A DNA stretch of 7,694 nucleotides from Clostridiales bacterium (GTDB lineage: Bacteria > Bacillota > Clostridia > Oscillospirales > Ruminococcaceae), in NCBI GenBank assembly GCA_012799315.1, contig JAAZLM010000042.1, forward strand, positions 1-7,694, given 5' to 3'. The position numbers and the translations under genes are program-made. Shown in pieces: positions 5,312 to 7,694 of this stretch (the stretch's first letter is position 1; the number at the start of each line of letters is the position of its first letter). The notes under the pieces were generated by a model. That model saw only the letters and a list, made by a program, of their open reading frames with translations. It had not been told where the DNA came from and did no database searches.

Positions 5312-6148
5312 ATGCGTTTAGGCATCGCAAAGGCATTAGAGCATAATTCGCCCGACGAATGGGCGCAAAAGCACAGGGATCTAGGATGTGGGGCGGTCGT
5401 TTTCCCACTCGATTATAATTCAGATGATAGCCTAATCAATGCATATGTAAAGGCGGCAAGTGATTATGACTTAGTCATTGCGGAGGTTGGGGCTTGGGTA
5501 AATCCGATAGCAAGCGATGAAAAAGAACGGGAAGCGAATCTTAATAGGTGCATAAATCAACTTAAATTAGCACAGCGCATCGGCGCAAAATGCACCGTTA
5601 ACATTGCTGGTTCATGCGGAGAAATCTGGGATGGCGGCTATAAGGAGAATTACTCCGACGCTGCATTCGACAAAATTGTAAGCAGTGTTCAACATATTAT
5701 TGACTCTGCACAGCCAAAAGATACTTTCTACACTCTTGAGCCGATGCCGTGGATGTATCCCGATAGTCCGGAAAACTATCTTGAATTAATAAAAGCCATT
5801 AACCGGGATAGGTTCGCCGTGCATCTAGATATAGTGAATATGATTACCGACCCTAAGAAGTACTTTTTCAATGATTCTTTCTTGGATGAGTGCTTTAATC
5901 TACTTGGCGATTCGATCATTAGCTGCCATGTAAAAGACATTAGACTTGAGGAGCACTTTACCTTTAATTTAAAAGAAGTCCCCTGCGGTGAGGGGAATTT
6001 AGATTTAGTTAGGTATGCACATCTTGCCGATGACGTGAGTGAAGATATGCCCTTTATAATTGAGCATTTAGACAGCGATGATGAATATATCGAATCGGCT
6101 ATATATGTAAAAGACTTGCTAAAAAATGCAGGTATCAAAATGAAATGA
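5312..6148 (+). CDS. Sugar phosphate isomerase/epimerase-like TIM-barrel protein (AP endonuclease 2 / xylose isomerase-like fold)
   Basis: Predicted cytoplasmic enzyme of 278 aa, usual for the IolE/hydroxypyruvate isomerase-like TIM barrels. The four metal-ligand positions typical of the family can be placed at strand ends: E143 (TLEPMPW), D173 (VHLDIVN), H206 (SCHVKD) and E251 (IIEHLD). The PCGEGNLD motif (224-231) corresponds to the PGEG-type loop before a final helix. Such enzymes isomerise or epimerise keto-sugars, or dehydrate related substrates such as 2-keto-myo-inositol or 3-dehydroshikimate. The substrate here is not identifiable. AAGGAGGG (5299-5306) precedes the ATG by 5 nt. It is first in an operon with a VOC protein 15 nt downstream and an aldo/keto reductase after that, which suggests a carbonyl or keto-sugar substrate (inference). 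Confidence 0.85.
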   Translation: MRLGIAKALEHNSPDEWAQKHRDLGCGAVVFPLDYNSDDSLINAYVKAASDYDLVIAEVGAWVNPIASDEKEREANLNRCINQLKLAQRIGAKCTVNIAGSCGEIWDGGYKENYSDAAFDKIVSSVQHIIDSAQPKDTFYTLEPMPWMYPDSPENYLELIKAINRDRFAVHLDIVNMITDPKKYFFNDSFLDECFNLLGDSIISCHVKDIRLEEHFTFNLKEVPCGEGNLDLVRYAHLADDVSEDMPFIIEHLDSDDEYIESAIYVKDLLKNAGIKMK

Positions 6149-6150
6149 TG

Positions 6151-6157
6151 AAAGGTG
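6151..6157 (+). promoter_or_regulatory. Ribosome binding site setting the VOC protein start
   Basis: AAAGGTG lies 6 nt before the ATG at 6164. In-frame GTG (6155) and ATG (6158) codons overlap or abut this site, so the third candidate at 6164 is preferred. Confidence 0.7.
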
Positions 6158-6163
6158 ATGGCA

Positions 6164-6619
6164 ATGGAAAAAGCAATTCTAGGAACGAATATAGTGACAC
6201 AGGTGGCTATTCTAGTGCATGATATTGAGAAATCATGCGAAGAGTTTGCTAAATTTTTCGGTGTTGACAATCCCGGCCATATCGTTACAGATGGATATGA
6301 TGTTGCACTAACTGAATATAAGGGGCAAGCATCGAATGCAAGGGCGAAGCTTGCATTCTTCAATGTTGGTGATAATCTAACAATTGAGTTGATCGAGCCC
6401 GATGAGAATCCGAGTATATGGCGTGATGACTTAGATAAAAATGGTGAGGGAGTGCATCATCTTGCATTCAATATCAAAGGTATGAAAAAGATAGTTGAAA
6501 ATTGTGAGATGAATGGATTCCCACTAATTCAAAAGGGCGAATACACAGGCGGGAGATATTCATATATTGACACTACCGATGTTTTAAAGGTTAAGCTTGA
6601 GCTGCTTGAAAATGATTAA
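6164..6619 (+). CDS. VOC-superfamily protein (glyoxalase / methylmalonyl-CoA epimerase-like)
   Basis: Predicted cytoplasmic metalloenzyme of 151 aa with the paired beta-alpha-beta-beta-beta modules of the vicinal oxygen chelate fold: one from about 10-80, the second from about 95-149. Candidate metal ligands are Q13 (VTQVAILVHD), E75 (LTIELIEP), H98 or H99 (GVHHLAFNI) and E146 (VKLELLE). The GVHHLAF motif and the length recall methylmalonyl-CoA epimerases and lactoylglutathione lyase relatives. Q in place of the first His is seen in several VOC subfamilies, and the exact reaction cannot be called. The start at 6164 is preferred over 6155 and 6158 because of the ribosome binding site. It sits 15 nt after the TIM-barrel gene and 29 nt before the aldo/keto reductase, in one operon. 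Confidence 0.85.
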   Translation: MEKAILGTNIVTQVAILVHDIEKSCEEFAKFFGVDNPGHIVTDGYDVALTEYKGQASNARAKLAFFNVGDNLTIELIEPDENPSIWRDDLDKNGEGVHHLAFNIKGMKKIVENCEMNGFPLIQKGEYTGGRYSYIDTTDVLKVKLELLEND

Positions 6620-6648
6620 GTGAAGTGTAACTGAAGGAGTGATTTCGC

Positions 6649-7500
6649 ATGAAAAGTATACAAGACACATTCACACTTAGTAATGGTGTGAAAATCCCAT
6701 GCGTTGGATTCGGCACGTGGAATTTGGAGAATAGCCAATCCGGCATCGATATAATAAAAACTGCCATTGATTGTGGGTATCGCCATATCGATACCGCAGC
6801 TGCATACCATAACGAAAATGCAGTCGGCAGAGCTGTGACTACATCGGGACTGCCAAGGGAGGAAATGTTCGTCACTAGCAAGCTCGATAATGCATCGCAC
6901 GGATATGAGGAAACTCTTGCCGCTTTTGATAGAACGATGAACGAATTAGGGCTTGATTATCTTGATTTATATTTAATACATTGGCCCAAGCCTTATGCGA
7001 TCCGTGATAGATGGAAGATCCTAAACGAAGGAACATGGCTTGCATTTGAGGAGTTGTACGAAAAGGGTTTGATCAAGGCTATCGGTGTTAGCAATTTCCT
7101 AGAACATCATCTTGAACCTATCTTTGATAAATGCAATGTTATGCCGATGGTAAATCAAATTGAGATTCATCCGCAATATCCGCAATACGATATAGTATCA
7201 TTTTGTAAGTCGAATGGCATACTTGTTGAGGCATGGAGCCCGCTCATTGGGGGGAGGGCATTTAAGAATGCTATACTAATCGAAATGGCGAAAAAGTATG
7301 GCAAGACTGTTTCGCAAATTTGCTTGCGCTGGAGTATACAGATGGGCGCATTACCATTGCCGAAATCGTCAACCGCAGAAAGAATGAGAGAAAATGCCGA
7401 TATTTTCGATTTTGAAATTTCCGCCGAAGATATTAATGTGTTAAGGCAATTAGAGGAACTTGGCAGTGTGGGTAGTCATCCTGACACTGCAGAATTCTAA
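6649..7500 (+). CDS. Aldo/keto reductase (AKR family, 2,5-diketo-D-gluconate reductase-like)
   Basis: NAD(P)H-dependent cytoplasmic carbonyl reductase of 283 aa, a typical AKR barrel length. The catalytic tetrad is complete: D48 (YRHIDTAAAY), Y53, K78 (FVTSKLDN) and H111 (YLIHWP). Further signatures are GVSNF (146-150), NQIEIHP (169-175), and the cofactor-binding LPKSST with R246 and N249, which suggests NADPH preference. The family reduces aldehydes, ketoses, methylglyoxal and diketo-acids. The sequence reads as complete from MKSIQDTFTLSNG to HPDTAEF. GAAGGAG (6633-6639) lies 9 nt before the ATG. It is the last gene of the three-gene operon and is followed by a hairpin terminator. The MerR-type promoter upstream of the operon suits an aldehyde- or stress-inducible reductase (inference). 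Confidence 0.95.
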   Translation: MKSIQDTFTLSNGVKIPCVGFGTWNLENSQSGIDIIKTAIDCGYRHIDTAAAYHNENAVGRAVTTSGLPREEMFVTSKLDNASHGYEETLAAFDRTMNELGLDYLDLYLIHWPKPYAIRDRWKILNEGTWLAFEELYEKGLIKAIGVSNFLEHHLEPIFDKCNVMPMVNQIEIHPQYPQYDIVSFCKSNGILVEAWSPLIGGRAFKNAILIEMAKKYGKTVSQICLRWSIQMGALPLPKSSTAERMRENADIFDFEISAEDINVLRQLEELGSVGSHPDTAEF

Positions 7501-7530
7501 ATACGCAAAATTACTATCAATATAAGAAAA

Positions 7531-7573
7531 AGAACGCCCTGCTATAATGCAGAGCGTTCTAATTTTATTTTGT
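7531..7573. terminator. Bidirectional intrinsic terminator between the reductase operon and the CBM3 gene
   Basis: Arms 7531-7542 and 7549-7560 form a 7-bp stem (AGAACGC/GCGTTCT), one mismatch and a further 4 bp (CTGC/GCAG) around a TATAAT loop. AATTTTATTTT follows on the plus strand (7561-7571). On the minus strand the hairpin is followed by CTTTTTCTTATA, and it starts 13 nt beyond the CBM3 gene stop. It serves both convergent transcripts. Confidence 0.85.
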
Positions 7574-7694
7574 TTAAGGCTCAATACCCCACTGCAATGC
7601 TCCACCAATATAGCCTGTAACCTTGTTCCAGTCTGTGAATGATGAACCTGCCTCGTTGAATGAATAGTCGTCAGACTGGTTGAAGTTCGCCCAG
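7574..7694 (-). CDS. C-terminal end of a protein with a family 3 cellulose-binding module (CBM3), partial
   Basis: On the minus strand an open frame runs in from the right edge of the window and ends at TAA (7574-7576). The 39 visible residues include WANFNQSDDYSF and DWNKVTGYIGGALQWG, ending GIEP. These match the closing strands of CBM3 modules, for example the CipA scaffoldin ending as I remember it (NDYSF... VTAYLNGVLVWGKEP). CBM3 modules bind crystalline cellulose and sit on secreted cellulases (GH9, GH48, GH5) or scaffoldins. Here the module forms the extreme C-terminus, with no dockerin or anchor after it, which fits a free secreted cellulase more than a cellulosomal one (inference). 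The catalytic part lies outside the window. A shared terminator follows. Confidence 0.85.
   Translation of the reverse strand, partial: WANFNQSDDYSFNEAGSSFTDWNKVTGYIGGALQWGIEP

Noticed and set aside
5776..6363. 195-codon minus-strand open frame opposite the TIM-barrel and VOC genes
   Set aside because: It spans two well-supported genes on the other strand, with Ser-rich low-complexity translation typical of antisense shadows.
7543..7548. TATAAT as a promoter -10 box
   Set aside because: It is the loop of the terminator hairpin at 7531-7560 and has no -35 partner at a suitable distance.

Overview
The window looks like chromosome from a low-GC, spore-forming, anaerobic Clostridia-type Firmicute. 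The reasons are an AT-rich base composition, strong GGAGG-type ribosome binding sites, the mother-cell sporulation regulator SpoIIID, an oxygen-sensitive class of hybrid-cluster protein with its usual clostridial Fe-S partner, and a Na+-pumping decarboxylase beta subunit. The right edge holds the C-terminus of a cellulose-binding (CBM3) protein, so the organism is probably cellulolytic. Genus is not determinable from this sequence.

Layout, left to right. (1) 1-1974, plus strand: the 3' end of a ferredoxin-domain protein gene, then hcp (hybrid-cluster protein), 19 nt apart and surely one operon for nitrosative or redox stress. (2) 1975-3196: a GC-rich palindrome with a near-consensus promoter inside it, then a leader of about 145 nt with three small hairpins and an intrinsic terminator, then a cation diffusion facilitator (CDF) metal exporter. 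This arrangement looks like a riboswitch or attenuator that I cannot assign to a known class. (3) 3189-4582, minus strand: promoter, oadB-like beta subunit, then a 43-aa OadG-like single-span peptide with a GTG start. No carboxyltransferase or biotin carrier gene lies beside them. The CDF gene and this operon converge on one bidirectional hairpin. (4) 4688-5098, minus strand: spoIIID with a TTG start, a sigma-E-like promoter and a strong hairpin terminator. (5) 5249-7573, plus strand: a promoter with a MerR-type dyad in its spacer drives three enzymes, namely a TIM-barrel sugar isomerase/epimerase-like protein, a VOC (glyoxalase-fold) protein and an aldo/keto reductase. (6) 7574-7694, minus strand: the last 39 residues of a CBM3-bearing protein, convergent with the reductase across another two-way terminator.

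The genes form separate units rather than one system. The two most unusual parts are the structured CDF leader with its internal terminator and the MerR-type-promoter operon of isomerase, VOC and reductase genes. The latter may handle a reactive carbonyl or keto-sugar.
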